Below the pieces are notes generated by a model. It searched no databases. It was not told the origin of the DNA and saw only the letters and a program-made list of their open reading frames with translations. This document shows, piece by piece, positions 22,527 through 34,780 of a stretch of 64,000 nt of DNA. A program made the position numbers and the translations under genes. This DNA comes from Cliona cf. orientalis. Taxonomy: Eukaryota > Porifera > Demospongiae > Clionaida > Clionaidae. The stretch is taken from assembly GCA_963930775.1 (NCBI GenBank), contig OZ005697.1:7338292-7402291 (forward strand), read 5' to 3'. Numbering within the stretch: position 1 is the first letter of the stretch; every line of letters starts with the position of its first letter.

Positions 22527-25165
22527 ATCCCTGGTTCAGTGCCGTCTTTGTAACAGCCCTGAAATGAGTCAACAAAAGCATGAAGAAAGTGCCAACGTAA
22601 AGGAAAAAGTGAAAGAAACTTTTGAAAGAACTGAAATGGATAAAAATCAATACAAGAGTAGGAAGAATAACAAACCGTGGCTAACGAAGAAGATTGTACA
22701 GGCAATGAAAAGAAGAAATATGTATTACAAGCGAGCTAAACTTTCATTAAACTTCACGAAGTATAAGTGCCAGCGCAATAAAGTTACTTCCATGCTCAAA
22801 GAAGCTAAGCGGAATTTCTTTGAGAGAATCAACCCACACCACCCAAAGGAGTTTTGGAAAGCTTGTAAAATGCTCAGTGGGTCACCTACATCCATCCCAA
22901 CCCTGCAAACAAGCTCTGACACTGCTCAAACCAACGATGAAAAGGCTCAGCTCTTGAATAAATTTTTTGTCTCCTGTTTTAATGCCTCTTGCACTCCTCT
23001 CAACAACAATGATTTCCTATCTATCCAATGTCCTGATACTATTCCTGAGAATATTCTTTGTGATGAAGACCATGTCTTGCCTCCTTGAATGTTTCAAAGT
23101 CCAATGGTCCGGATGATATATCAGCTAGGATGCTCAAAGCGACTTCAGCTAGTATTGCACCCTCCGTTACTTCTCTATTCAACCAGTCTCTCAAACTGGG
23201 CAGAGTGCCTATGAAATGGAAAGAATCCAGGGTTGTACCAATCCCCAAGGTGCCAGCTCCCAAATCTCCAGATAACTACCGTCCTATCTCTTTGTTAAGT
23301 GTGCTTAGCAAGGCACTCGAGAAGCATGTATATAGGCTAATTGCCAACCACCTTGATGCAATCCCACTTTCTGACTCACAATGGGGATTCAGATCTGGGC
23401 GCTCGACTGTCTCGGCTTTACTCGCGATAGTTGATGACTGGCTGAAACTGCTCGAGGAGGGAAAAGAGATTTGTGCTACCTTCTTTGACTATCAGAAAGC
23501 GTTCGATTCGGTCCCACACCGTCCACTGATGGAGAAGCTATTATCTCTGGATTTAAATCCCTACATCTCCAGATTATCTCACTTGTAGATCACAGCAGGT
23601 TGTAGTTGATGGTGCAACATCGAGTGCCATGCAGGTTCTTTCTGGAGTCCCTCAGGGATCGATACTTGGTCCTCTTCTGTTCCTAATCTATGTTGATGGC
23701 ATTACCGATGTATCCTTATCTCAGGGTTCACAACTAAGCCTATTTGCCGACGATGTGCTTCACTACAGGGCCATCTCTAAGGAGGAAGATTTTGAAACAA
23801 CTCAGTCAGATATTAACACTATAGCTAAATGGTCTGATGACAATTTTCTCAAACTCAACCCCAAAAAATGCAAATTTATGATCATCTCCAGGAAAAGGCA
23901 GCATTCAATCACTCCTCCACAATTACTTTTGAATGGCCATCCCCTTGACAAAGTCAGCACCTTCAAGTATCTAGGAGTCCTGCTCAGCAGTGATATGTCT
24001 TGGTCATCCCACATCTCGGCCATCTATATAAAAGCACGCAAGGTGATTGGGCTCTTGTATAGAAGATTTTATTCAATGTCTAACACGGATACTCTTATGT
24101 ATCGTTAGTACGTCCACACCTTGAGTATGCGTGCTCTGTATGGGCCCCAGCAAGTCGCAAAGACATTGATTCTCTTGAAGGACTACAAAAGTTTGCTTTC
24201 AGAATGGCTACGCACAACTGGAGTCTAAACTATCAGGAGCTTCTGTCACTTGTGGATCTGCCTACTCTAGAAAGTAGGAGACTACAATTGAAATTTGGTC
24301 ATTTATTTAAAATAGTTCATGGTCTGTGCTTCTTTCCCTCTGGTATTGTATCACTTAGAGAGCAATCTCATCACAGTTGTCGCTCCATTCATCCTCTAAC
24401 TCTCCAGCAGCCCTTTGCCCACACACAGGCTTATTCTCAATCATTTATTCCCCACACATGCTCACTATGGAATTCTCTACCCTATGAAGTTGTTTCTCAA
24501 CCTTCATTTGTTTCTTTTAAACGTTGTATACAAAATTATTACTAATATTCTTTTTATGTCACTTTTGTTGTCATTAATATAGAATTACTATACTTATTTT
24601 TTGGGTCCACTTTTATTAGCCCTGCTAAATGTGTATCCCATGCATAAACTGCATAAACTTTTATAGACAAAAAAAAAAAAAATGTTACAAGAAAGATTAG
24701 GGCAAGAATTGCATATTATAATTATGGTAAATGTCTCCAACCGAAGTAGTGAAAAGTTGGGTCATAGAAAAGCCTTGCTGAACTCTTGCCATCCAAAGTA
24801 TAAACATGAATATGCATAAGCAAATCACTAGACACACTCAGAACTTTCACATAAGAAAACAAAAAGAATGCTGTAAATGAATCTATTACGAGTCTCTTAA
24901 AAATGCCAAATGCCTTATGGAATTGCCTCCACATATATATTAAGAGTCGTACATCACGATCATAAAGTACAACAATTAGTACATACGAGATAGTTATGAG
25001 GAATAATGGATAAACAGCAATGGCATAGTCCAAGGCAAGAGCTACTAACGTGCTAACATTCATACAAATATCTGGAATTATCGTACGAAAAAAATTAAGG
25101 TTCCAAAAGCTATAAAGTGGAAATACTAACTTTACAGCTCTCAAAATATCAGGTCGAGTCGCGAA
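22527..25165 (-). pseudogene. A' pseudogene split by a LINE
   Basis: Minus strand from about 25,165 (RPDILRAVKLVFPLYSFW) to 24,683 and then 22,674 to 22,527 (FFQKFLSLFPLRW to CYKDGTEPG) is one A' middle region interrupted by the LINE at 22,675-24,682. Joining gaagaataacaaa to tgttacaag restores the intact A' order. The ectodomain and C-terminal half are absent and there is an internal deletion near 24,893. Confidence 0.8.
22675..24682 (+). mobile_element. 5'-truncated CR1/Jockey-like LINE with poly(A) tail
   Basis: Encodes a reverse transcriptase of non-LTR type in order: KSNGPDDI, DNYRPISLLSVLSKALEK, QWGFRSGRST, DYQKAFDSVPH, SGVPQGSILGPLLFLIYV, the catalytic FADD, and the C-terminal ALVRPHLEYACSVWAP region. 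The frame shifts near 23,086, 23,585 and 24,105, so it is dead. The endonuclease and any first ORF are missing. It ends in 14 A residues at 24,669-24,682 and sits in the A' pseudogene. The clade call (CR1/L2/Jockey group) is from the RT motifs and is approximate. Confidence 0.85.
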
Positions 25166-25289
25166 TGAGAAATATGTCAACTAACCAAATTGAAACATTT
25201 TGTAAAGGAATAATAATATGCAAGTATAGCTATAGAGCAAGAGGATTGGCACACAATGCCATATAAAATACATTATAATAATAAAAGCC

Positions 25290-25615
25290 AATGTGACATA
25301 ATTAAGGTAGATGATTCTTACCAAAATCAGGGACACTCAGTATACAATGAAGTCGATGCATACATGTATAATATTATATATAGCATTTACCTTTGGTGTA
25401 TTCATATGAATTTCCCAAACTCACAATTTGGGGTAGCTTGTAAAAATCATCAAGATGTATTGCTGTTAACCAGTAATACTGTAATGTTTTCTAACTGGTT
25501 CCAACATAACGTCAATAACTATCAACCACATCTCCTCTGAGAGCACATCCAGTGAAGCACAATGTACAAAACATAGAGCACAGTGGCAAATAGGGAAAAT
25601 AGTATAATTAAATAT
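25290..25615 (-). pseudogene. C-type and A' scraps
   Basis: About 25,290-25,335 minus encodes FGKNHLP followed by a stop, matching the FGERHLPYAIL region. About 25,520-25,610 minus matches the last A' membrane segment and the ILHWICSQRRC tail. Both are short and broken. Confidence 0.55.
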
Positions 25616-25916
25616 ATCTCTACAAAATTTATGTAGTCGAGAGAACACAAGCTGAAAACAACACCCACTAGCCATAATATAGCTACTATAGAAATTATAT
25701 TGAGAAGGCCATAATAATTATGTGGGAGTGACAGCTAGAAGCTTAGAGTGAGGCATTATTTATTCCAGATGAGTATACACAATGCATGATTATGATATTA
25801 GGGACACTTAATAATGAAGCTATAATGTAAACATTGAAATGGAAACTAGCTGCTTCCCAGAAATAAATAATCTCTAGTTGCTATAATATTTGGTTCTATA
25901 GTGTTATATGATAGTC

Positions 25917-26080
25917 ATGTGGATGCAAAAGTTCAGTATCTATTTGGAATATTGTACTAGTACCTTCTAATGTATATAATTCATGGAGTTGAAGATTGTA
26001 ATATTAATCGTGGGTTTGGTGATGATTAATCATACAGTGCTATTAATTTCATTAGAATCCACCACAGATAGCTCCTGTCG
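25917..26080 (+). pseudogene. B-type N-terminal fragment
   Basis: Begins catgtggatgcaaaagttc like the B genes, with homology to the signal peptide and to EDSNINRGFG, then accacagatagctcctgtc, where it breaks off into the A' flank. It contains stops and lacks everything after the first cysteines. Confidence 0.7.
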
Positions 26081-26129
26081 TTATATGTTTTGCTGATCAG
26101 TTGTCAATGCATGCAGTGACAGTGTAAAC

Positions 26130-26351
26130 TCATGTTCAGAACTATAAAGTTGATCCGTGCAAGTTAGAAATAGAGTGGCTACTAGCCTCGTAGTATAGTA
26201 CCAGCTTAGAAATATACGTTTTGAAGAAATAGTATTTGGAAAAAATTAGTTTGAGAAAAATCAAGTTAGAAATATACGTCTATAGAAAAGTCAAGTTGGA
26301 ATTGAGAAATCACGTCATAAGTGGCAAGGACGGCCCTTCTCGGCCACCGTA
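26130..26351. mobile_element. about 220-bp insertion in A' downstream flank
   Basis: Other copies read cagtgacagtgtaaacaggcagtgg. Here about 220 extra bases split gtaaa from aggcagtgg, with TAAA on both sides. The phrase gttagaaatatacgt recurs inside. No terminal repeats are clear, so the type is unknown. Confidence 0.45.
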
Positions 26352-26840
26352 GTAAATAGGCAGTGGTTGTAAAGTGCATAGTTCAGTTTAAATTGGGTAT
26401 GTCACAGAGGCTTTCAGTTTATATAGTGACATAGCCAGGTGCCTAATTCACCCTACTCCCAGATCATGCAGCACTGACTCTAAAGAGAATGGTACCAGAA
26501 TCTGCTCAGGTGCAGGGTATGTAGTTCAATGCTCCTGATATTGAACAAACATACACATGAACATCGAGCCATGCTATACATGCACAGCAGTCGTGCATAT
26601 ATGTAGCGGTGAGGATTCTGCACTCCTGTGCATTCATTGAAATATTAATTGACGTTGATATTAATTCACTCATGTGATGGGGCAGTTTTTAACACTAACT
26701 CCTAATGGACCAGTGTAACTCACAACTTTAATGTATAATATTTCTAACATAATATAGCAAGCATGTGTTAATGACCAAGAGTAGATGTATACAAGGGTTA
26801 AATTTTCTAAAATGTATTTCATCTCCATTAACTAGCGACA

Positions 26841-28598
26841 CTATATATCGTTGTTCCTTAATTGATTCCAAAATAATGTCACAGAACTGAATAAATCTCT
26901 ACCACATCTTCGCTGAGAGCATATCCAGTGAAGTATAATATATAAAACATAAAGCATAGTAGCAAAGGGAGAGAGCAATGCAATAACATTCATAACCGGG
27001 AGGTACACATGTTGTTCCATACTTCCAATATTAATTCCAAGTATGGAAGTGTAGAAAAGACTTAAAAGCACAATCAAGACTGAATCTATATGTTGGTAGT
27101 TATGTACACTCTTCTTGAAGGGGTTTACATTGACCAATAGTATCAACCAAAGTACACAAGCCAATATTGCATAGATGAAGAACATGGATGTAAGAGTTAG
27201 TGCATAGATGACAAAAAGGGTCAGCCTTATGAATAGACCCAATTGTGCAAATACCCGACAATCGACAGTTCCTGGTTCAGTACCGTCTTTGTAACAGCCC
27301 TGAAATGAGTCAATAAAAGCATGAAGAAAGTGCCAATGTAAAGGAAAAAGTGAAAGAAACTTTTGAAAGAATTGAAATGGGTAAAGAGTCAATACAAGAG
27401 TAGGAAGAATAACAAATGTTGCAAGAAAGATTAGGGCAAGAACCGCATATGGTAAATGTCTCTCACCAAAGTAGTGCAAAGATGGGTCATAGAAAAGCCG
27501 TGTTGAACTCTTGCCATCTAAAGTGTAAACATGAATATACATAAGCAAATCACTAGACACACACAGAACTTTCACATAAGAAAGCAAAAAGAATGTTGTA
27601 AATGAATCTATTACAGAAGTACGAATGTCCCAGTTTCTCTTAAAGATCCAAAAAATCTTATGGAATGGCCTCCACATATATATTAAGAGTCGTACATCAC
27701 GATCATAAAGTACAATTAGTGCGTACGAGAGAGTTATGAGGAACAATGGATAAACAGCAATGGCATAGTCCAAGGCAAGAGCTCCTAATGTACTAACATT
27801 CATACAGATATCTGGAATTATCGTACGAAAAAAATTGAGGTTCCAAAAGCTACAAAGTGGAAATACTAACTTTATAGCTCTCAAAATATCAGGTCGAGTC
27901 ACAAACGTCAAGAGAAAGATACGAGCTAAAGCTGGCATCGTAATAGCTTGACTGAACATGACCACCCCATGAAGGCGCGATGAGGTGACATTGATGTTAA
28001 ACACTAAGATGAATATGTAGAAGAATGTTAGAGGACCAAATCCAGCTAAGACAAACTTCCACCAATTCTTATTTCCCTCTGGACACTCAACACAGCTCAG
28101 ATTGTATGAGAGGACAAAAGGACTGAATCCAGGTGCACACTGACCACACAGTGTCCCTGTTCTGTTGAATCGCCCACAAACTTTAGCAGTTGATTCTATA
28201 GGGTTAATTGGCAGTGGATGATAGACTCTGTCGTATAGAGTCTTGTGGGCAACGTTATCACAGTTGTAGTAGCAAGAGCCAACCTGAGTTTCCTTGGTGA
28301 CATTATCATAAGTCACACAGTGGCAGTTGGACACAGCAGCTCTTCCTGTGGCTTCGTCACATGCTATCATTCCGTGGTAACCTTCTCCACACTGACACTT
28401 ACCGGTTTCAGTGTTGCAGTGGAACCATGTCGGACAGGAGCTATCATTTTTACACGTATAGGTGTTAGACTCAGCTATAAGGATGTAATGAGCCTCACTA
28501 TAGAGAAAAGAGGCCTCGCCATCTGCATAATTAGTAGATAATGTGGCAGTTAAGCTACATGCTAGCAGAATTGAAATCACTCTGCACATCTTTAACAT
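26841..28598 (-). CDS. A'-type multipass membrane protein A'2, 585 aa
   Basis: Intact single exon. MLKMCRVISILLACSL signal peptide, the A'-specific DGEASFLYSEAH stretch, all ectodomain cysteines, NWWKF at about residue 183, eight or nine membrane segments, SFQGCYKDGTEPGTVDC and a short tail ending WNQLRNNDI. Very similar to A'1 and A'3. Unlike the other A' genes it has no A partner at its tail; only the scrap at 22,464 and an inverted A' block lie there. Function unknown. Confidence 0.9.
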   Translation of the reverse strand: MLKMCRVISILLACSLTATLSTNYADGEASFLYSEAHYILIAESNTYTCKNDSSCPTWFHCNTETGKCQCGEGYHGMIACDEATGRAAVSNCHCVTYDNVTKETQVGSCYYNCDNVAHKTLYDRVYHPLPINPIESTAKVCGRFNRTGTLCGQCAPGFSPFVLSYNLSCVECPEGNKNWWKFVLAGFGPLTFFYIFILVFNINVTSSRLHGVVMFSQAITMPALARIFLLTFVTRPDILRAIKLVFPLCSFWNLNFFRTIIPDICMNVSTLGALALDYAIAVYPLFLITLSYALIVLYDRDVRLLIYMWRPFHKIFWIFKRNWDIRTSVIDSFTTFFLLSYVKVLCVSSDLLMYIHVYTLDGKSSTRLFYDPSLHYFGERHLPYAVLALIFLATFVILPTLVLTLYPFQFFQKFLSLFPLHWHFLHAFIDSFQGCYKDGTEPGTVDCRVFAQLGLFIRLTLFVIYALTLTSMFFIYAILACVLWLILLVNVNPFKKSVHNYQHIDSVLIVLLSLFYTSILGINIGSMEQHVYLPVMNVIALLSPFATMLYVLYIILHWICSQRRCGRDLFSSVTLFWNQLRNNDI

Positions 28599-28849
28599 TA
28601 TGTCTTGTCTTTGACTACAGTCTATATTTCATTAGCTTTCTTCTTGAATCATGTCCTTTGACATGCAGTACAAGTTGGTGATGATATAATAATATTATTG
28701 TTGATTGTAGAGCACTGCTGTTTATTCTAGTAGCTAGTTCACTACATTTTCAGTTTGCTAAACTTCAAATGTAACTGCATATTCTAAACAATAAATGGTA
28801 TTCATAATCAACATCAGGCCATAAATAATTATTATAAACCCATCAAATG

Positions 28850-29066
28850 GGAATATAAACAGCTAAGTTAAACTCTGTCTGATGCATACCAAAAAGTGTT
28901 TTAGACACATTTTTGATAGAGGTAAAGCCATAGAAAATGAATAATGGACTTATCAACATCATTATAGAGCTGAGAATCAACAATGTACCAGGTTCAGCCT
29001 TGTCAATCCATCTTTGTAATAAATGCAACATTATAAAGCTAGTATGGCATAAGGGAAATGAATCTT
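28850..29066 (-). pseudogene. C-type fragment
   Basis: Minus strand reads FGKIHFPYAIL and then jumps to ttattacaaagatggattgac, a decayed YKDGT loop, followed by hydrophobic sequence. About 50 residues are deleted between the two. An equivalent fragment lies upstream of A'3 at 45,770-46,226. Confidence 0.6.
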
Positions 29067-29252
29067 ACCAAAATCAGGGATACACAGTATACAATAAAGT
29101 TCGTGTATACATGTGTAATTATTATTGTAGCATTTATCTTTGGTGCGTTCATATGAAATTCCCAAATTTAATCAATTTGGGATAGTCTGCAAAAATCATC
29201 AATTTGAAAATGTATTGCTATTAACCAGTAACCGTGACTGTTATTTATCTTT

Positions 29253-29392
29253 AAGAACCGGGAGGTACACATGTTTTTCCATGCTTCCAATATTGATTCC
29301 AAGAATCTAAATGTAGAAGAGAGTTATGAACACAATAAACACGGAATCAATTTTATTTTTATTGATGGATAAATATACTCTTCCTGAGGGCC
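29253..29392 (-). pseudogene. A' C-terminal scrap
   Basis: Matches the LGINIGSMEQHVYLPV region and the adjacent upstream segment of A' genes, with stops. It breaks off on both sides. Confidence 0.55.
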
Positions 29393-29548
29393 TCCAAACT
29401 GGATGGCTATACTTAGATCTACATTATTATTATGATGCATGTACACTGTATTTCTGGCAACTCACCTGTCATCAATTCAAGTTCATTGAACCAAAATTCT
29501 AGTGTAATCATAGCCAAGAAGGTGGAACTAACTAGCTAGCTACAAGCT

Positions 29549-32500
29549 CTGTATACCGAACTGTACTAATTATTATGACATTTATATATTTTCTGTTGTT
29601 TGAACGCAGTGAATTAGAAGGAAAATATTCTCTTATCGTTTCTGTGTATGCATGCATGCATTGTGTCTGGGAGATAATTGTTTGTCGTCATAGTGGAGAC
29701 GCTGGGTTGTGTGTTTATGTTACATGCATGGACGGTTTGGCTCAGCTGGTGGGTATTTAAAGTGGATGCTTTGAGTAGTAGTTACTCTCTCGGCAACTCC
29801 TATTCGCAGTGCAGAGAAGTTTTTGCTGGCGATTTCAATTCGCAGTGCATCAAACAGCTTAGTTTCCATTGGCTAAGTTCATCCTATCCTCTAATTCCGA
29901 CGATGACCGTTCCAGCTAATCAAGCTTCTGGTTCCGGTGCTGCTGCTCCAGCCCTATCTGCTGGCCAGCTCTCCCAGGTCCTTACTTCAGAGATGCAATC
30001 ATTAAAGAGGGAGCTATCTCAAGAGAGGGAAGCAGCAGATGATAGGCTCGTGAAAAGGATGAGGATGGAGAAAGGTCCTACTTTCAAGAAGAAATCTCAT
30101 GAAAAGCAATTCAAATTCAATGCTACCGTCATGGATAAGACGGAGGAGGCAACTGCAGCATTGCAACAGACTCCACCGGCAGTGGAAAAGGCCAACACAA
30201 GCCTAGAGGAAGGTATGACTTCTCTTAAAACTAGGCAAAAGCATATTAGAATTGCTGATAGGTCAGAGTATGGTTGGGCTGCGGTGGAGGAATATGTAGA
30301 GGATGAGCGGGCAGCGGTTTAGTGGAGCATTACCTTAAAAATGATCAAGCAGATGATATTTGCCCCAAAGATCAGCCCTTGTCAGTGCAGGGAAGATTGC
30401 GGGAGCATTCCAGTTTTTTGGGAACAGGATCTAGAGGCCTCACAATTTGTGCTGGACATAATCACCAGTGGTTACAAGTTGCCTTTCATTACATATCATC
30501 CGCAGCTGATGATTGCAAAGAATCATTGCTCAGCAGTTAAGCATGCTAAGTTTGTTGAAGAATCCATTGGTGATTTAGTTCATTCACGTTGTGCACGGGA
30601 ATCGATGTCCTGTCCAACAGTGTGCAGTCCGCTCCTTGTGTCAGGAAGAAAATTTATCTTGTCTGTGTACTCCCTTTTGGCTTATCTACTGCTTGCTATG
30701 TGTTTACCAAACTCCTTAGGCCTTTAGTTAAGCGTTGGAGATCAATGGGGCTACGTGCAATTGTATACATAGATGACAGTATCTGTGCATCTGCCTCTGA
30801 ATCTGAGGCTGAGAAAGCCAAAGACGTTGTGGTGTCAGATCTTGATAGGGCTGGTTTTGTGCTAAATATCATGAAGTCGCAGCTCAGTCCAGTGCAGGTT
30901 ATTGGTTGGCTTGAATTTACCTTAGATTTAAGAGAGGGCTGTTTTAGTGTCCCACAACTCAAAATCGATCGGCTTAAGTCAGCCATAGCACATGTTTATA
31001 TGTTGCATGCAAGTATTGTGGGTCAAATCAGTCTGGCTATTGGGCCAATAGTTCGCCTACGAACTAGGGCACTTTATGGGATCATTAATCAGCGGATTTT
31101 TTGGTCAGATAGGCTTGCTCTCTCTATTGAAGCCCGGGATGAGCTTAATTTTTGGCAGCATAACATTGTTCAGCTTAATGGGCGTGCTATTCGGTTCTCT
31201 CCTAATGTAACTAGGGGGTTGTTTATTCTGATGCTAGTGGCACAGGTTGTGGTGGATATGTGGTTGAGCTAGGACCAGAGGTGTCTCACGGCCAGTGGTC
31301 AGTTGACCAGGCTACTTGCAGCTCTACATGGCTAGAGCTTAGGGCGGTGGATCATGTTCTATGCTCCTTAGCTCCTAAGCTCAAGGGTCACACTGTCAAA
31401 TGGCTGTTTGATAATCAGAATGTTGTCCAGATCATCCAGTATGGCAGTAAAAAAGCCTCATTAATTTACAAGATGGTGCGATGAGTATTTTTGAGACATG
31501 TTTTCAGCACTCCATTAAGCTAGTGATGAACTGGGTTTCCAGGAGTGAAAATGAGGTTGCTGATTATATCAGCAAGCTTAGAGATTTTGATGTATAGAGG
31601 ATTAGAGGATAGGATGAACTTAGCCAATGGAAACTAAGCTGTTTGATGCACTGCGAATTGAAATCGCCAGCAAAAACTTCTCTGCACTGCGAATAGGAGT
31701 TGCCGAGAGAGTAACTACTACTCAAAGCATCCACTTTAAATACCCACCAGCTGAGCCAAACCGTCCATGCATGTAACATAAACACACAACCCAGCGTCTC
31801 CACTATGACGACAAACAATTATCTCCCAGACACAATGCATGCATGCATACACAGAAACGATAAGAGAATATTTTCCTTCTAATTCACTGCGTTCAAACAA
31901 CAGAAAATATATAAATGTCATAATAATTAGTACAGTTCGGTATACAGATGTCCTACGGTAAAGAAAGAGCCTATTATGCCTGAGATTCTGTCAAACGCTG
32001 GTGTCCAAATTTGGCCAGCAGGATGCATCGTTGTCTGATATTTGCACTTTATGTGCCTGTCTGCTTGGTTTTGCAGGATTTTTTCGATTCGATGAATTAG
32101 CTAAACTCTGTGAATCAGATATTGTCGTGCATAAAGAGCATATCGAGATATTTACCGAGTCTAGCAAGACGGACCAACTCAGAGATGGTGCCTGGGTAGT
32201 GATTGCGCGTACTGATTCACCACTATGCCCAGTCGCTATGTTGGAACGCTACATGTATATGCGCATGGCTATTGTTACTGGTGCTTGTGAGAAATACCTA
32301 TTCAGAGCAATAGTGAACACAAAGAATGGCCAGAGGCTAAGGGAGTCAGGTGGTGTCAGCTACACCAGAATGAGGGAATTGGTCCTCAAAAAGCTATCTG
32401 CAATAGGCTTAGATCCCAAAAGAATTGGCCTGCACACCCTACGCTCTGGAGGAGCCTCTGCAGCTGCAAATGCAGGAGTACCTGACCGGATGTTCAAATG

Positions 32501-33476
32501 GCATGGCAGGTGGCGCAGTGAGAATGCCAAAGATGGTTATGTGAAAGATTCACTGAAAGATCGGCTACCAGTATCTCAACATTTGGGCCTGTGACCAAGA
32601 CACTTTCTTTGCGTCTCTGTCGCCCGATACCCAATTATAATTGATTGTGAACATGTTGGTGAGTGGTTGCATGGAGTGCCATGCATGTAGTGGGATTAGA
32701 TAAGAGATATATTTTCTGTCGTTTGAACGCAGTGAATTAGAAGGAAAATATTCTCTTATCGTTTCTGTGTATGCATGCATGCATTGTGTCTGGGAGATAA
32801 TTGTTTGTCGTCATAGTGGAGACGCTGGGTTGTGTGTTTATGTTACATGCATGGACGGTTTGGCTCAGCTGGTGGGTATTTAAAGTGGATGCTTTGAGTA
32901 GTAGTTACTCTCTCGGCGACTCCTATTCGCAGTGCAGAGAAGTTTCCCCCAGGTATGTACATGGATGCTATATATCAGTGCATTGACTGCTCCATGTCTG
33001 TTTGTTTGAGTATCACATGCAGCTCTAATTGCAACTTACTGACGGAACAGAGCTAAGCAGAGATCCACCTGACCGGACTAGATCCATACTCTAATGGACA
33101 GAACTCACCCCTTTTTTGTTACCAGGGATGTTGTAATTCTTTTTTCTTTCCAGGCTTTTCCTCTCTCACAGTTTTTCCTTAATCAAAGGTTTTTTATGTG
33201 TGAGAGGTTTTTTCCCATGGGTATAGTTGGCCGCATACCCTAAAACTGTGTACAGTCTGGTACACAATTATGTTTTCATTGGCCCATCCCTGCTTATTCC
33301 AGCTAGTCATTTTATGTAGCTGTTCGTATGTGATACTGTGTTGATGTGGTTGTTGTGTTGTTGTGTGGCGGACTTTTTCTGCACTCACTGTCGCCCGATA
33401 CCCAATTATAATTGATTGTGAACATGTTGGTGAGTGGTTGCATGGAGTGCCATGCATGTAGTGGGATTAGATAAGA
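29549..33476 (+). mobile_element. DIRS-order (tyrosine-recombinase) retrotransposon, broken fossil
   Basis: Parts in order: A repeat (from about 29,580), gag-like region (about 29,903-30,322), reverse transcriptase/RNase H region (about 30,590-31,484), an inverted copy of the left end (31,601-31,947), tyrosine recombinase domain (about 32,000-32,594), B repeat (about 32,617-32,704), second A repeat (about 32,707-32,948) and second B repeat (about 33,388-33,476). The A...B-A-B layout is that of Ngaro/PAT-like members with split direct repeats. The element is broken, with at least four breaks. Near-identical repeat copies suggest a young age. The left limit includes about 30 bases that may be flanking DNA. 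Confidence 0.8.
31601..31947 (-). repeat. inverted copy of 29,549-29,895 inside the DIRS-order element
   Basis: A 347-base inverted repeat, essentially identical to the left end. It includes about 30 bases (ctgtataccgaactgtac) lying outside the A repeat as defined by its right-hand copy. This suggests a rearrangement after insertion rather than an original part. Confidence 0.8.
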
Positions 33477-33574
33477 GTATATAAAAATTGTGGGTGCCTG
33501 ACTCCCCCCCAAAACTGACCTGCCCTCAGCATTAACTAAAGGCATAAAGCCAAGATTACATATAATAATAATAT

Positions 33575-33870
33575 TATTATAGATGAAGAACATGGTTGTC
33601 AGGGTTAATGCATAGATGACAAAAAGGATCAACCTTATGAATAGACCCAATTGTGCCAATCTGAGTTTCCTTGGTGACATTATCATAGGTCACACATTCT
33701 GTTGTAACCTTCTCCACGCTGACATTTACCGGTTTCAGTATTGCAGTAGAACCATGTCGGACAAGAGCTGTCATCCTTGCATGTGTAGCTGTTTGATTCA
33801 GTGGTGTAGCTAGTTGCAATAAGCCTCACCAAATTCTTCTCTAATTGATGAGATGGCAGTTATGCCTGTT
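33575..33870 (-). pseudogene. A-type fragment with large internal deletion
   Basis: Minus strand has the ectodomain start (signal peptide remnant, TCKDDSSCPTWFYC-like, VTYDNVTKETQ), then jumps to the LGLFIRLILFVIYALTL membrane segment near 33,655. Over 300 residues are missing. It lies directly right of the DIRS-order element. Confidence 0.7.
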
Positions 33871-34085
33871 ATATATTATATAGCAGAATAAAAATGGCTC
33901 CATTCATTTCCAATGCTTATGTGGTTTTCACCATTATACATGCAGTTATTGCTAGTCTTAGATGTTAGAGCATCTAGCTACTGAATGAGCGTCTAAATAT
34001 ATTATATTGATTGTGTTAACTTTAATCCGTTATAAAATCACAAGTACATAGCTAATAGAATTTGAAACTTGAGTTAATTTGACAG

Positions 34086-34780
34086 TGTGTGGATGCAAAA
34101 GTTCTTTATCTACAGTACCTATTTGGAATTGTACTAGTATCTTCTAATGTATATAGTTATTGTTATTCTTCATGGTATTGAGGATTCTAACATTAATCGT
34201 GGTTTTGGCAAGAATTACTCACACAGCGCTATTTCCTTAGAATGCACAGCAGATAGCTCCTGTCCAACGTGGAACTACTGTAGCTCAGGGCGTTGCCAGT
34301 GCAGAGAGAATCATCATGTCATTATTCGTTGTAAAGATGAGAGCAATATCTCAGGTGTTTTGGACTGCTTTTGTGTGACCTATGATGAAGCTACTGGGAG
34401 CACATTTGTTGGTGGATGTTTTTACAATTGTGTGAAAAACAATTACATAGATCGAATCTACCACATTTTACCGAGGAAACCAACAGAATTAATGAACCAT
34501 TCTGTGTGTAGTTGGTTCAACGGGAAGGAACTGCTCTGTGGTGAGTGTGAGGATGGCTTTAGTGCTTTCGTTCTCTCCTATAATTTCAGCTGTGTGAATT
34601 GTACAGATGGTTACAAAAACTGGTGGAAGTTTTCTTTCAAATTGATTGTGTTTGCTCCCGTGACTTTCTTTTATTTATCAACGTGACATCTTTTCATCTT
34701 CATGGAGTGATCTGGTTTAGCCAGACTATCTCCATGCCACCTCTAATATAGTTTGTGATGGTTAAGTTGACTGACCGTTA
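34086..34780 (+). pseudogene. B-type pseudogene B3, N-terminal part only
   Basis: Starts tgtggatgcaaaagttc like B4, but the region between signal peptide and ectodomain is altered and the initiating ATG is lost. A 179-codon frame (34,147-34,686) has the ectodomain with SSCPTWNYC and NWWKF. A deletion in the first membrane segment shifts frame, and homology ends near 34,780 after the SQTISMPPL region. Cysteine spacing is normal, so loss is recent. Confidence 0.8.

Noticed and set aside
22564-23088. 174-codon frame as a stand-alone gene
   Set aside because: Its first third is antisense A' sequence and the rest is the LINE reverse transcriptase; it is created by the insertion.
25466-25675. 69-codon minus-strand frame as a small gene
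   Set aside because: Part of it is the A' C-terminal scrap out of frame; nothing else supports it.
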